Shown: piece by piece, positions 34,021 through 44,950 of the stretch | Position numbering within the stretch: the first letter of the stretch is position 1 | How the letters are laid out: every line of letters begins with the position of its first letter | Origin: Gnetum montanum | Lineage: Eukaryota > Streptophyta > Gnetopsida > Gnetales > Gnetaceae | Direction of reading: 5' to 3' | NCBI GenBank assembly: GCA_015680685.1 | Contig: MNCI01008330.1 | Span: 22,693-86,692, forward strand | DNA length: 64,000 bases | Translations under genes and position numbers: made by a program | The notes under the pieces: generated by a model | What the model was told of the DNA's origin: nothing | Database searches by the model: none | The model's input: only the letters and a program-made list of their open reading frames with translations

Positions 34021-34126
34021 TAGTTATCTAGATTAGTTATATCACAAACAATAATTGTAAAAGTATTAATGATTTATCTTTAGAAAACATTAATATTTTA
34101 AGTCATACACATTATCAAACAAAACC

Positions 34127-36607
34127 ATGTCTTCTTCACATAGAACCAATAATGCATCATATGATGAGAACACTCATAGGAGAAATGATAGGATATATAC
34201 TAAAGAAAATTGGAGTGAACAACCTCAAACAAGGGCTTCCTATGCTCATTTAGATCCTTACTACACTCAAAGACTACATTCAAATAGTGTAGATGGATTA
34301 AGTCCTAGATCAAGGAGGACCTCAAGACATAGGACCTCCTCTAAACCTAGACAAGATAAATCAAGGGATCAAAGGGAGAACTACAGAAGCCATGGAAATT
34401 CTTCTAGCTCCTCATCTTCCTCTTTCTCTTCAACATCTAGTTCTGATGAAGATGAACGTAGGTATAGAGATAGAGCTCCACTATGATGTCAAGATAAAGA
34501 TAGAAATTGAACCGAAGGGAAAAATCAAAGACATAAAAATGAGCATAGACAAGATCATCATAATCAAAAAAATAGAAATAGAAATTTTCATCACAACATG
34601 TTTGATGATGATGAACCCTTATTGGCTACTAAGAGCTTAATGCAAATCATAGAGGCAATTAAGATACCTCACAGGCATCGCAAGGAAAGTCACCTACTTA
34701 GGCTTGATATTTATAATATTCCTAAGTTCATGGGAGGTTATGATTCTAATCCACAACATCATCTATAAGCCCTCCATGATGCTTGTTCCTTATACAACAT
34801 TAAAAGTGGATGGAAAAAGCTTAAGCTCTTTCCTAGGATACTAATTAATGAAGCTAAAATTTGGTATAGATTTTCAAAACCAAGTTCCATTCACTAGTGG
34901 TACACAATGCTAGAACTTTTCAACGAAAAATATGAAACCTATGCAAGAGTTTCCAACCTAAGAAAGAAATCCAAGAGTGGAAGTAAGAAAATCATAAACC
35001 AATGGAAGTGGCCTTGGAAAGATACTATTAGCTACTACATAGATGTGCATGCCATGGTTTCTCTAAGGAAAGGTAACTTTTCCACATCATAGATGGGCTT
35101 CATAATGAAACAAGGGAGATCCTTGGGATGTATGGTCTAGGTAAATTATACAAGCTAGGAACCCATTAGATTAAAGAATTAATCAAGCATGTGGTGAAAA
35201 AAGAGAGCTATGTAGATGAGAGAATGTAGAGGAAAATAGCTAGGACCCAAATCTACAAAAGAAAAGCTCCAAATTTATGATAAGGAAAAAGAGGTAGCTC
35301 TCAATAAGGTGATTTTACAATAGATCTTGATAATACAAAATTCTATCATTGAGATTAAAGTAAAGTTGAATAAGATGTCAGAATTAATTAATGCAAAAGG
35401 TAAAACTTGCAAATAAATCATAGAGGAGAGAGTAGTGTAAAACGAATCAAGTGATCAAAACAAAAGAACAAAAAAGAACCAAGAAACAACCAGGAACACT
35501 TTTTGACAAGAAGGGGAAATGGCTATAGAAGAATAGGCTATAGAATCAACCACCAAAGAGGATGGTGCATGTGACATGTGCCTATATGACCATCCAAAGG
35601 GCCATTACCTAGTCTTGTTGAATCTACATGAGCATTGGGCAGGGGCATTAAATCCAAAGTTTGTACAAAAGTACATGCCTAGGATATTTACTCTTCCACA
35701 TAGTAATTTTAAACAACCCCATAACCAACCATACTATCATGGGAGGACTGATTACCAGCCTCAAAATGGCCTCAATTATAGTGGCAACAACCACAGTCGT
35801 GGGGGAGGCCACCACTAAACCAGACCTACCTTTACTACCAGCCAAACCCATATGAATATTATGTTCAACAATATATTTTCCTAACTGGTTCTACTTCCTC
35901 TACCTTAAATAACTACTACCACTCTCCCAAATATCAACATCCTACAACTTCTTATATGAGGTCACCACCTCACACTTCTTATCCTTTAGCATATCCTCAG
36001 TATTCTCATACTTACATGCCACTACTAGCAACACAAGAAGGTTCAACACCACAATATCAACAAACAGATGCCACTTGTGCTATGAATTTTCATAGGCATG
36101 GTGATACCAATGGGCCTCAACTACAACATAGGAAATGTCCCTTTTGGAGGAAAGGTCATAAGCTGAAGCAAACCCCACATGGACCCACCACATTAGCCAA
36201 GCTAGCATAATGCTAATATGGTGCAATGCCTTCTTTTTCACAACCAATGTCCTTTGACTCTACACAAAAGCCAATAACCATTGCCACTCCAACATAAGAC
36301 ATAAACGATGAACCTATCACTGTGGAAAGATAGCAAAATCCATGCATCACTATTAATAGTAAAGGGCGCAACTATAGGATAGAAATTTAAAATATTAACA
36401 CAATCCACAACAAAGCTAAGGAACAAGTGTATGAACAAAGATTAGTCTATGTAGTAGCCACTAAACTAGAAGATACCCAGTGGCTTGAAAATGAGATTTT
36501 AAGATTATTTCAAACATGCATGGAGACAATGGATTTGCTTATTAGTTCTAGAATTAAGAAAATGGAACAAATAAAGGACTTAGATGCATATATCTTACAT
36601 AACTAAT
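34127..36607 (+). pseudogene. Gypsy gag with Arg/Ser-rich N-terminus
   Basis: Opens at ATG 34127 (MSSSHRTNNASYDENTHRRN), 107 bp after the primer site. The first 120 residues are rich in Arg, Ser and Asp with an acidic/serine run, likely RNA-binding or disordered. The Gag core near 34695-34935 reads IYNIPKFMGGYDSNPQHHL, LHDACSLYNI, EAKIWYRFSK and LELFNEKYETYA. At 35570-35608 is CDMCLYDHPKGHY, the same knuckle as at 14021 with the last Cys turned to Tyr, then LHEHWAGALNPKFVQKY. A Tyr/Gln/Pro-rich stretch (to 36180) and a C-terminal helix YVVATKLEDTQWLENEILRL end at YILHN. An SR-protein gene was considered and rejected because the Gag core follows in place. Stops and shifts are frequent. Confidence 0.82.
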
Positions 36608-37915
36608 AAGTATTTTTTACCTATTTTTTGTTTTACATTTTTTTATCATTTTCCTATTTCTTCCAAAATTTTCTGATTCTTCATATGTTTTTCATTTCTT
36701 AATATTTTTCTTTTCTTTATATTTTTCTTGTTTCCTGAGTCATTCTCTTTTTTCTTTATGAATGTATTTTTATGTTTTTATTAATAATATTGCCAAGTCA
36801 TGATGCAAAAGTCAATGCTATGTGTTGGGTTTTTTGTGCTATGCTATCAAGATGATTGGGTAAGTAATTGTGTAAAGTAGTGAGACCACCTCATCCATCC
36901 CTCCAATCCTTTGAATAAAAGGTATTTTTCATGGAAACAATTTGGTTCTTCTTTTATGAAACTAAAATTATTCAATGATCATTTTACCTTGAAGAAAAAG
37001 GGAATGACCAAGTGGAAATGGAAAAGGGTGTGACCTCAAGGGGACTTGTTGGGTTCTCTTCTTGACTTCCTTCATGTGGTTTATGACTCCTCTTGGAATG
37101 TATCATCACTCCCTTGTCAACCAATAAAAAGGAAGCTCTGTCTTTGCATGGTGTGGTTCCTATAAAAAAACATAAAGAAAAAAGAGGGAAAAGACAAAAA
37201 TAATAACAAATAATAAATAATGATGGAAATTCAAAGCACACCCCTTAGACACAATAATGGACTACAAGCACTGGCTATGGAGCTGGAAAGACATGTTACC
37301 CATTCCTAAAGGCACCCCTCTAATTAAGGCCTTTCCTTCCTTCTTCTTTTTTCTTCTCTTTTTGGAGTGATGATTTTTCTTTAAGGTGGTTGTAGACTCA
37401 TGGTGGTTGGTAAGATGGAACACATAAATGTGAGGTCAATGTTCATGGTATGGACTTGCTCTGAACTTGGACAGATAGGTATGTTGATCATTTTAATCAC
37501 ACATCACAAGAACCTATTGTGGACATGGTCAAGCACCTTAAATCTTGATTTGTGCAATCCCTTCTCATTTCATTATTCACCTCACTACTACATGCAATTA
37601 TGAGCCTTTTGGTTTTGTGTAGTATAGTGCAACATCCTAACAACGACAGTTGTGTGTTGTTTGGAACAAAGGCATGGTCTACATTTAACTTCTTGGGTGC
37701 CCATGGACATATATAAAAATTGTTATGCAAGGGAATTATGGTAGGAGTCTACTTTTGGATGGGGGGTGTGGGGCGTGGGGGGAACCCAATTACATAAGTT
37801 TTGTTGATCATGGATTTGAACTAACCTTCACATCTTCCAGAACATCAATGATAGTTTCTCTAAATTTATGCATGATCTTGGAACTACTTCTCATCTTTTC
37901 ATTAAATTAAAGGCC
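36285..37915 (+). repeat. Tandem duplication unit 1 (gag C-terminus plus 3' non-coding)
   Basis: Aligns with 37917-39945: the coding motif SVYVVATK..., then 'aactaataagtattttt', 'accacctcatccat', 'catgttaccca' and 'ttttggttttgt' blocks in the same order. Unit 1 lacks about 290 bp that unit 2 has at 38270-38565. The G-rich tract at 37755-37785 is peculiar to unit 1. Confidence 0.8.
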
Positions 37916-37916
37916 A

Positions 37917-39945
37917 ACATCCATTGTTACTCCAACACCTAATGGAAATGCTAAATCTAGCACTGTGAAAAGACAAAAGAAAAATCCATGCATAACTAAT
38001 TATAATAAAGGGTGCAATGTTGGATTCGAAGTTTGAAATATTAACACAACCCTTATATCAACCCACCATAAAGTTCAAGAGCAAGTGTGTGAGCAAAAAT
38101 CAGTCTATGTAGTAGCCACTAAACAAAAAGATACCTAGTGGATTGAAAATGAGAATATAAAACTATTTCAAAGATGCATGTAAGCAATCAATCTACTTAT
38201 TAGTTCTAAACTTAAGAAAATTGACCAAATTGAGGACTTAGACATATATATCTTACACTTTGGTTATACATCAAAAAAAGATATTAAACATAGAGATCCA
38301 AGAATTAAAACAAAAAATCAAGAAGAAGAAGCAAACACATATGGACCCTCCAAAACAAAAATACCTTTAAGTTCAGATGAAGATACATCTCTAAATGATC
38401 CAAACAAGACTATCACCAATGTTAAATGTGCTATCATGCAATTAATTAAATTAGTAATGGTGATAGATGGAAAACTAGTGGTGTATGACTAGGGGATTGT
38501 GTGATCCATCTCTCAAATATGCATCCACAAGATTAGTCATGGGGAAGATGCTACATCTTGGTTCAAAAACTAATAAGTATTTTTCACCTTTTTTATTTTA
38601 TAATTTTTTATCATTTCCCTATTTCTTCCAAAATTTTCTAATTATTTATATGTTTTTCATTTTTTAATATTTTTCTTTCCTTTTCTTTATAATATTCTCT
38701 TTTCCTAAGTCATTTTCTTTATGTTTATGAATTCCTTTTATGTTTCTGTTAATAATATTGCTAAGTCGTGATGCAGAAGTCAACACTATATGTTGGGTTT
38801 TTGTTCTATGCTATCAAGATGATTAGGTAAATAATCATGTAAAGCAATGAGACCACCTCATCCATTCCTCCAGTTCTTTGAATAAAAGATCTTTTTCATG
38901 GAAATAATTTGGTTCTTCTTTTATAAAACTAAAATTAATGAATGCTCATTCTATCTTAAAGAAAGAGGGAAAGACCAAGTGGGAATGGCAACAAGTGTGA
39001 CCTTAAGGAAAATTATTAGGTTCTCTTCTTAACTTCCTTTGTGGGGTATATGACTCCTCTTGGAATGTATCATCACTCCTTCATTAACCAATAAATTGGA
39101 AGCTATGTCTTTGCATGGTGTGGTTCCCATTTCAAAAAGATTTTAAAAACCAAAGAAAAGGGAAAAAAATTAAAAAAATGAAAAAAGGAAAAAATATATA
39201 TATAATAATGGGAATTCAAAGCACACCCCTTAGACATATTAATGGGCTAAAACCACTAGTTATGGGGCTCGAAAGACATGTTACCCATGCCTGAAGATGC
39301 CCCTCTAACTAAGGCCCTTCCTTCCTTCTTCTCTTTTCTTCTCTTTTTGAAGTGATGATTGTTCTTTAAGGCGGTTGTGGACTAATGGTAGTTAGCAAGA
39401 AGGAACACATCAATGCAAGGTCATTTTTCATGGTATGGACTTGGTTTGAACTTGGATAGATAGGTATGCTGATCATTTTAATCACATTTTTCACAAGAAC
39501 CTATTGTGAACATGGTCAAGTACCTTACATCCTAATCTTTGCCATCGTCATCCCATTATTCACCTCAAAACTGCATGTGATTATGAGGCTTTTGGTTTTG
39601 TATAATATAGTGCAACATCCCAACCATGGTCATTGTATGTTATTTAGGATAAAGGCATGGTCTATATTCAACTTCTTAGGTGCCCACAAACATCTATAGA
39701 GGTGGTTATGCAAGGGAATTATGGTAGAAGCATACTTTGGGAAGGATCTAGTTGCATAACTTTTGTTGATTATGTCTTTGAACTAACCTTCACATCCTCT
39801 AGAATGTTAATGACGGTTTCTCTGAATTTATGCATAATTTTGGGACTACTTCTTGTTTGTTTTATTAAATTTTCCTACTTTTCTATTTCCATATCCATTA
39901 ATATTTCTTCGCAATCTTTTAAATCAAACCTTTGGTTTTAATTAT
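37917..39945 (+). repeat. Tandem duplication unit 2 (longer form)
   Basis: Second copy of 36285-37915 with an extra segment, 38270-38565, encoding a Lys/Asp-rich tail (DIKHRDPRIKTKNQEEEANT ... IPLSSDEDTSLND) that extends the gag C-terminus. The longer form is probably ancestral. Divergence between units is moderate, so the duplication is old. Confidence 0.8.
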
Positions 39946-40639
39946 TTGAAAACTTGTGCATTTTTGGAGTTATGCTCATTCGTCATAGGGGTTGGGGATG
40001 TTCATATTGAAATTTTGTAAAATTTTTGAAATCTTTCTAACATCCTAATTTTGAACATTATGGTAACTAATAGTAATTAATTAAAATAATGTGAACAACT
40101 TGATGATTTTAGTTACCTCATAGCCTTAGGCATAATATGTTGTCATCAACTTGTGCTTAAATGCAAACAAAGGGATTTGAAAAGGGTTAATTATTAAGAA
40201 AAATGTGCCAAAACTAATGTTGACCCTTTGGTGACTATAGGTGATACAAAAAGAAATGCCTAAGGAAGAAGGCCTTTTTCCAACCATGAAAATAAAGCCA
40301 AGAGTGGGACAACAGAGGATATGCCTATGAACAAATCATTGCACATATAAGATAGTAGCTCAAGCATCGCATGTTTATGAGATCCATGGGATGATGAGAA
40401 GAAATTTTAGTCTATCCTTCAAGAATGTTCTACATAACTAGAGAAGCATCAACATAACAATCAAGGTTGGAAGTCTGCCACCACTAGCAACAACAAAAAG
40501 AATCATCTTTAGCTGACTTTTGAAACACCTCTGCAAATTTTGTAATCTTTAATTTTTATCCAATAATTTTGTCATTTTGTAATGCATCCACTCAAATAAA
40601 ATTTTGCAATGTGCCACTTAGAGTCAATTAGTAGTTAGT
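39946..40639. other. Non-coding stretch before the LTR palindrome
   Basis: No domain recognised. A short plus-strand reading near 40380-40480 (DPWDDEKKF, LEKHQHNNQGWKSATTSNNK) looks protein-like but has no second copy or start. Confidence 0.35.
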
Positions 40640-41589
40640 GTTAGTCAATAATCCCATCATTCCTAATTTTTTGTAAGGAAAGCTTGGTCCTATTTCATTA
40701 ACTCGAGGAAAAATTTTCATTTAGTCATGGGGGTATGATGAAGCATTAAAGTGTCACGTTAATAGGTCCCCATCGACATAGAATTTGCTACATTTATGAG
40801 GTCCTATTGATGTAGTATTTATTATTTGTCTATAAATACATGTTCTCCTACAATGTATTGGCATTCTTTTGGTCAATAAATTAGTTGAAATCTTGTAGTT
40901 TTATTCCATAGTTTTAGAGAATAGTTAATGAATGCCCATAGTGTGGATTTGAGTTAGTTGTATGATGTCTTATTTGAGTGACAGTGCACTTAGAAATATT
41001 CCATGAAGAGTAATAAGATTAAGATTGATTCTTATTCATTGTAGCAATTTGACTTAGATTAAATTTACTTTTCATGCAATTTAGATTTCATGTACTTAGT
41101 TAATATTTATGTTTTCATGCATATTAATGAATTGGTAGAATGAGCAATACTAGTTTCAAGCCTAAACACATATTCGCTTGGTAATTCCAATAGTGTTATT
41201 GCTTGGTTCACCTAGTAGCATAGCGCTTGGTAATCCTAGTAATGGATACATGGATTTAGGATGTGTATGGTAAGCTAGGAATGGACACTCATCGCCTATA
41301 GGCTAGTTTAGATTTTATCTTTATGTTATTAATTAGATTAAGTAACTAATTTTTCAATTATCATTAGGAGTAGCATAAGGCCGAAACAACATCAAGAATC
41401 ATATGCTTCACTCTAGACTAAACCATATATGACAAAGCTACCACTAGTCCAAGTGGGAAGACAACAAACTATGATCAATGCTTAATGATCTAGATGCACA
41501 ATGAGTTCCATCTATAGAAGTTGACAAGATTATGTTTGAATGCTTGTGATTTGTATGGTTGGGCATAGGAGGTACCTCATCGCTCATCA
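40640..41589 (+). repeat. Gypsy LTR, left arm of an inverted pair
   Basis: Ends GGTACCTCATCGCTCATCA at 41589. It has a clear TATA box CTATAAATA at 40830-40838 and aligns in reverse complement with 41609-42520 almost throughout, and directly with the LTR at 33270-33994. The left edge is approximate. Confidence 0.75.
40830..40838 (+). promoter_or_regulatory. TATA box of the left LTR arm
   Basis: CTATAAATA is conserved in the mirror copy at 42347-42355 (minus strand). Conservation between arms and position inside the LTR support a U3 core promoter. Confidence 0.6.
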
Positions 41590-41608
41590 TTGGAATTGTT
41601 GTTGGGAA
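41590..41608 (+). other. Primer-site remnant at the centre of the palindrome
   Basis: TTGGAATTGTTGTTGGGAA differs from the Athila-type TTGGCGCCGTTGCCGGGGA almost only by C-to-T and G-to-A changes. So the left arm is a 5' LTR with its primer site, joined straight to an inverted LTR. Confidence 0.55.
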
Positions 41609-42520
41609 GGTACCCCATATGCCTAACCATATGAATCATAAGCGTTTAGGCATGATCCAATCAAATTTCATGGATGGGACTAGTTGTGCATATAGATCAT
41701 TAAGCATTGATCATAGTTCACTATCTTCCCACTTAGACTAGTTGTAGCTTTGTCATGTATGGTTCAGTGCAAAGTGAGACATATGATTCTTGATGTTTTT
41801 TTGGCCTTATGCTACTCCTAATGATAATAGAGAAATTAATTATTTAATCCAATTAATAACACAAATATGAAGTCTAAACTAGCCTATGGATGATGAGTGT
41901 ATATTACCAGCTTATGGTACACATCTTGAACCCACATATGCACTACTTAGATTAACAAGTGCTATGCTACTGGGTGAACCAAGCAATAATGCTACTAGGA
42001 TTACCAAGAGAATACATGTTTACGCTTGAAAATAGTCATGATCATTCCACCAATTCATTAATATGCATGAAAATGTAAATATTAACTAAGTACATGAAAT
42101 GTAAATTGCATGGAAAGTAAATTTAATCTATGTAAAAATGTTGCAATGAATAAGAATCAATCTTGATCTTATTACTATTCATGGAATGTGTCTAGGTACA
42201 TTGTGACTCAAATAAGACAATGTACAACTGACTCAGATCCACACTATGTGCACTCACTAATTATTCTCTAAGACTATGAAATAAAATTGCAAGAGTTCAA
42301 CTACTTTATTGACCAAAATAATGAAAATACATGGTGGAAGCACATGTATTTATAGGCAAAGAACAAATACTGCATTAATGGAGCCTCATAAATGTAGCAA
42401 ACACTATGTCGATGGGGGCCCATCCATGCAACACTTTGATGCTTTATCATCTAATACGACTTTTATGAGTTTTATCCTATTGTTAAGACTCTATTATTTC
42501 CTTGAGTTTAAATGAAAAAT
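41609..42520 (-). repeat. Gypsy LTR, right arm of an inverted pair
   Basis: Reverse complement of 40640-41570. It lacks only the terminal dozen bases (TGATGAGCGATG) that would mark its own end, so the join cut just inside the LTR. The TATA box lies at 42355-42347. Confidence 0.75.
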
Positions 42521-42539
42521 GAAAGTATGAGTACAATAA

Positions 42540-43040
42540 GTTCTACCTTACCATGTCATTGGAAATGCATGTTACCCATGCCTGAAGGTAGTCCTTTGGT
42601 AAGGCTAATATAGTACAAATTAAATAGATGCACAGAATAAAATTTTTCAAAGTTCCACTAGAAAGCCATATTACCAATGCCTAAAGATAGGAAGCTTCTT
42701 AGAAATCTCAAAAATAAAGCTTCTTAAGCAACATTTCCAATTAATAATCCTTCTTACAGTAGTGGGAGTTTTATGATTGTTAGTTTTGGGATGATACAAT
42801 GTGATGTCATTGATAAGTAGTATGAACTTAATCTAGATCTTGGATGGATAGGCTAATGATTACTTTAACAATATCCCACACACAAAAATTCATTATGACT
42901 ATGGTAAGACACTTCACATTCCAATTTCTTCAATCCTTTCTAATCTCATTCCACCTCACTGGTATACTTAATCATAATTCTATGGTTTTGTATAATATAG
43001 TGTTATTTTCTCATTCTAGAGATACTAACATGTGTACCTG
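42540..43040 (+). repeat. Third, partial copy of the gypsy 3' non-coding unit
   Basis: 'catgttacccatgcctgaagg' and the later 'cttggatggataggctaatgat ... ggttttgtataatatagtg' blocks match 37280-37630 and 39280-39620 in the plus direction. It lies beyond the inverted LTR, so the LTR pair interrupts a run of same-direction non-coding sequence. Confidence 0.6.
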
Positions 43041-43099
43041 AACAAGGACATCACCTCACATTGTCAGTAGAATGCCTCAAAGTCATCTAGGAAAAATCC

Positions 43100-44290
43100 A
43101 TCATATCCACAGTCATTGTGGAATTGAACTTTGGCCCATTTATGGAGTTTACTCTTGAAGTTGTCAGGATGCAACTCCAAGAATCTCCTCTATAGCCCAC
43201 TCTCTCATGCAATGTTGAATGGTATCTAAAAGAGGTATACTAGTTTTGGAGAAATAAACAAGATGATTCTATTGTAAATATTAAAGGAGTCTTAGTGTTG
43301 TATTCTATTAAGGTTATCAAAAAGGCACTAAACATTTGAAATATTGGAGGTAATGTAGTATAGATATCTACAAGGTTTAACATAGACAAGAAGAAGCTAT
43401 GGCTATAGAGAACATATGGGAACTAAATAATAAGGAGAAAATCTATTTTAAGATCAAAACCTATCATCTATTTCCAACTAAAAGACTTAATAGGATCTCT
43501 ACTTATGAAGTAAGAGGAAGTGTAATCTTGACCAAAAAATTCAATACCAACATAGCCCATTTTCTCTTTCTAGAGAATTAGAGAAGGTTCAAGAAGAAGA
43601 AGGAAAGAAAACTTACATTGCCATTCCCTTGCCTAATTAGGAAATTATGTGAGAAAGAGGGTATTCTAGGCTACACAAATGATGTTTTATGAAAAGCCTA
43701 GAATGCATCCTACGTGAACATGTCTAAGCCAATGCCACCCAAGAAGGATCGGCTGGAGAAGCCAACAAGCATGAAGCGAGCATCAAGTTCTACATCTACA
43801 GGTAACATTCCAACTACTAAGTAGCAATAAAAAGAAAGACCTAGTGGATCAAAACCTAGAACACATCCCACACAAAGATGTCTAAGCTAGTGTCCCTGAA
43901 GAAGGATCAGCTAGAAAAACTAGCAAGCACTAAGGAAGGATCAAGTTCTACATCTACAAGTAACATTCCAACTACTAGGTAGTAGTAACAAGCAGGATCT
44001 AGTGGATCAACACCTACTATTGATAGGCCTAAGCAGTAATCTCCACCACCACAATAAGATTATTGACCTTTAATGAGTCATCTATAATAGATTGTAGAAG
44101 CCATTAGCTAGCGAACAAGGGAAGGCTCTATGCTATACCAAGTAAAAGACAAGTCCATAAGCCCTAAAATATCCATAGGACCTACTAATGGGAAAGTATC
44201 TTTACAAGAAAGAGGAGATGATGACTAGGAACAACAAATATTAGGGAATACTTCATCATTCTAGGTGATGTTAGAAACTAAGAAAAACAC
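43100..44290 (+). pseudogene. Transposon-associated ORF, copy 2 (N-terminal domain)
   Basis: Aligns with the minus-strand ORF at 10993-10025: NFGPFMEFTLEVVRMQLQES, STRFNIDKKKLWL, then IYFKIKTYHLFPTKRLN, YEVRGSVILTKKFNTNIAHF and LPFPCLIRKLCEKEGILGYT NDV. Copy 2 is more decayed, with many stops and a shift near 43430. After the domain a Lys/Ser/Thr-rich linker is tandemly duplicated (43697-44010). The coiled-coil part reappears at 44722 after a foreign segment. Its role is unknown. Conservation between copies of the FPTK...RGS region marks the core of the domain. Confidence 0.7.
43697..44010 (+). repeat. Two tandem copies of a ~157-bp unit within ORF copy 2
   Basis: 43697-43853 ('cctagaatgcatcctac...') is repeated at 43854-44010 ('cctagaacacatcccac...'), both with 'tcaagttctacatctaca' and 'aacattccaactacta'. 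About 15 per cent difference shows a genuine old duplication. ORF copy 1 has a single copy. Confidence 0.8.
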
Positions 44291-44299
44291 CATAGTAGT

Positions 44300-44720
44300 T
44301 GTAACGATGGAAAACGTCGGCAGCTGGAAATACCGACCGAAATTCCGTGTACACAGCTTTAACCACGGATCCGCGCGAGGGCTAAGCTGGAAAAAACGAA
44401 TCCGCGGTGCCCTGAACGGTCTTGTCGATCAGACAGGGACTTACGGGTCAGTAAAAGCGGTGATGATTACGGATTTTTGCGTGACGTGATTTATTGCGAG
44501 AGATCGTAAAACGGGGAGACAACGACGTAGATGGATCGCTACGAAGATAACGCTAAAATGCCGGAAAGATGCTAACTGGGAGAGAAAAAACAAGCGGATG
44601 TCGCAAAGATCAAAGATCTATGTTTCAATGCTGGATCAGATGTATACTTGTGTGTATATTACATTACAATGGGAGAAAACCCCCAACTACTGGATACAAA
44701 ATGAGCACAAAACAACAAGA
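44300..44720. other. CpG-rich segment interrupting ORF copy 2
   Basis: Starts TGTAACGATGG at 44300. The first 300 bases hold over 30 CpG sites, whereas neighbouring kilobases hold very few. Homology to ORF copy 1 stops before it and resumes right after the N at 44721. The second half (for example 'atgggagaaaacccccaac') has no partner here. The TG start fits a young LTR fragment; a chimeric or contaminant join at the N is also possible. No known protein is encoded. Confidence 0.5.
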
Positions 44721-44721
44721 N

Positions 44722-44950
44722 TAGGATATGAACAAATTATCTTGAGAAAATGGAACATTGTCAATGAAAGAAGTACGTGCAACCTACCAAAGGTTAGCAA
44801 TTGAAATAAGTGTGTGGCAAAATGATTCTAAGAAACATGAAAAGTTCAAAGAATACTTTAAGAACTAGGTGGATATGTATAAACAAATTAATATAAAGAG
44901 ATCCAAATGATGAAGGCTAAGATTAATTCCATCTATTGGACTTGAAAAAT
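44722..44950 (+). pseudogene. Transposon-associated ORF, copy 2 (coiled-coil part)
   Basis: ENGTLSMKEVRATYQRLAIE then QNDSKKHEKFKEYFKN and VDMYKQ match ENYTLSMKEVRAIHQKMAIE, KLKEHFKD and VGMYKQ of copy 1 (about 9000-8870, minus). It confirms that 43100-44290 and this stretch once formed one gene, now split by the CpG-rich insertion. Homology fades after MYKQ. Confidence 0.7.

Noticed and set aside
34127-34486. Arg/Ser-rich open frame resembling an SR splicing factor
   Set aside because: It starts just after a gypsy primer site and is followed by a Gag core and zinc knuckle, so it is the N-terminus of Gag. There is no RRM domain.
38270-38565. The 290-bp difference between tandem units as an intron
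   Set aside because: The edges do not give GT...AG and the segment itself is coding-like, so a deletion in unit 1 is simpler.
44265-44489. A bacterial gene in the CpG-rich segment
   Set aside because: The 60-codon frame matches nothing I know and has no ribosome site or neighbours. An LTR-like or chimeric origin is kept open instead.
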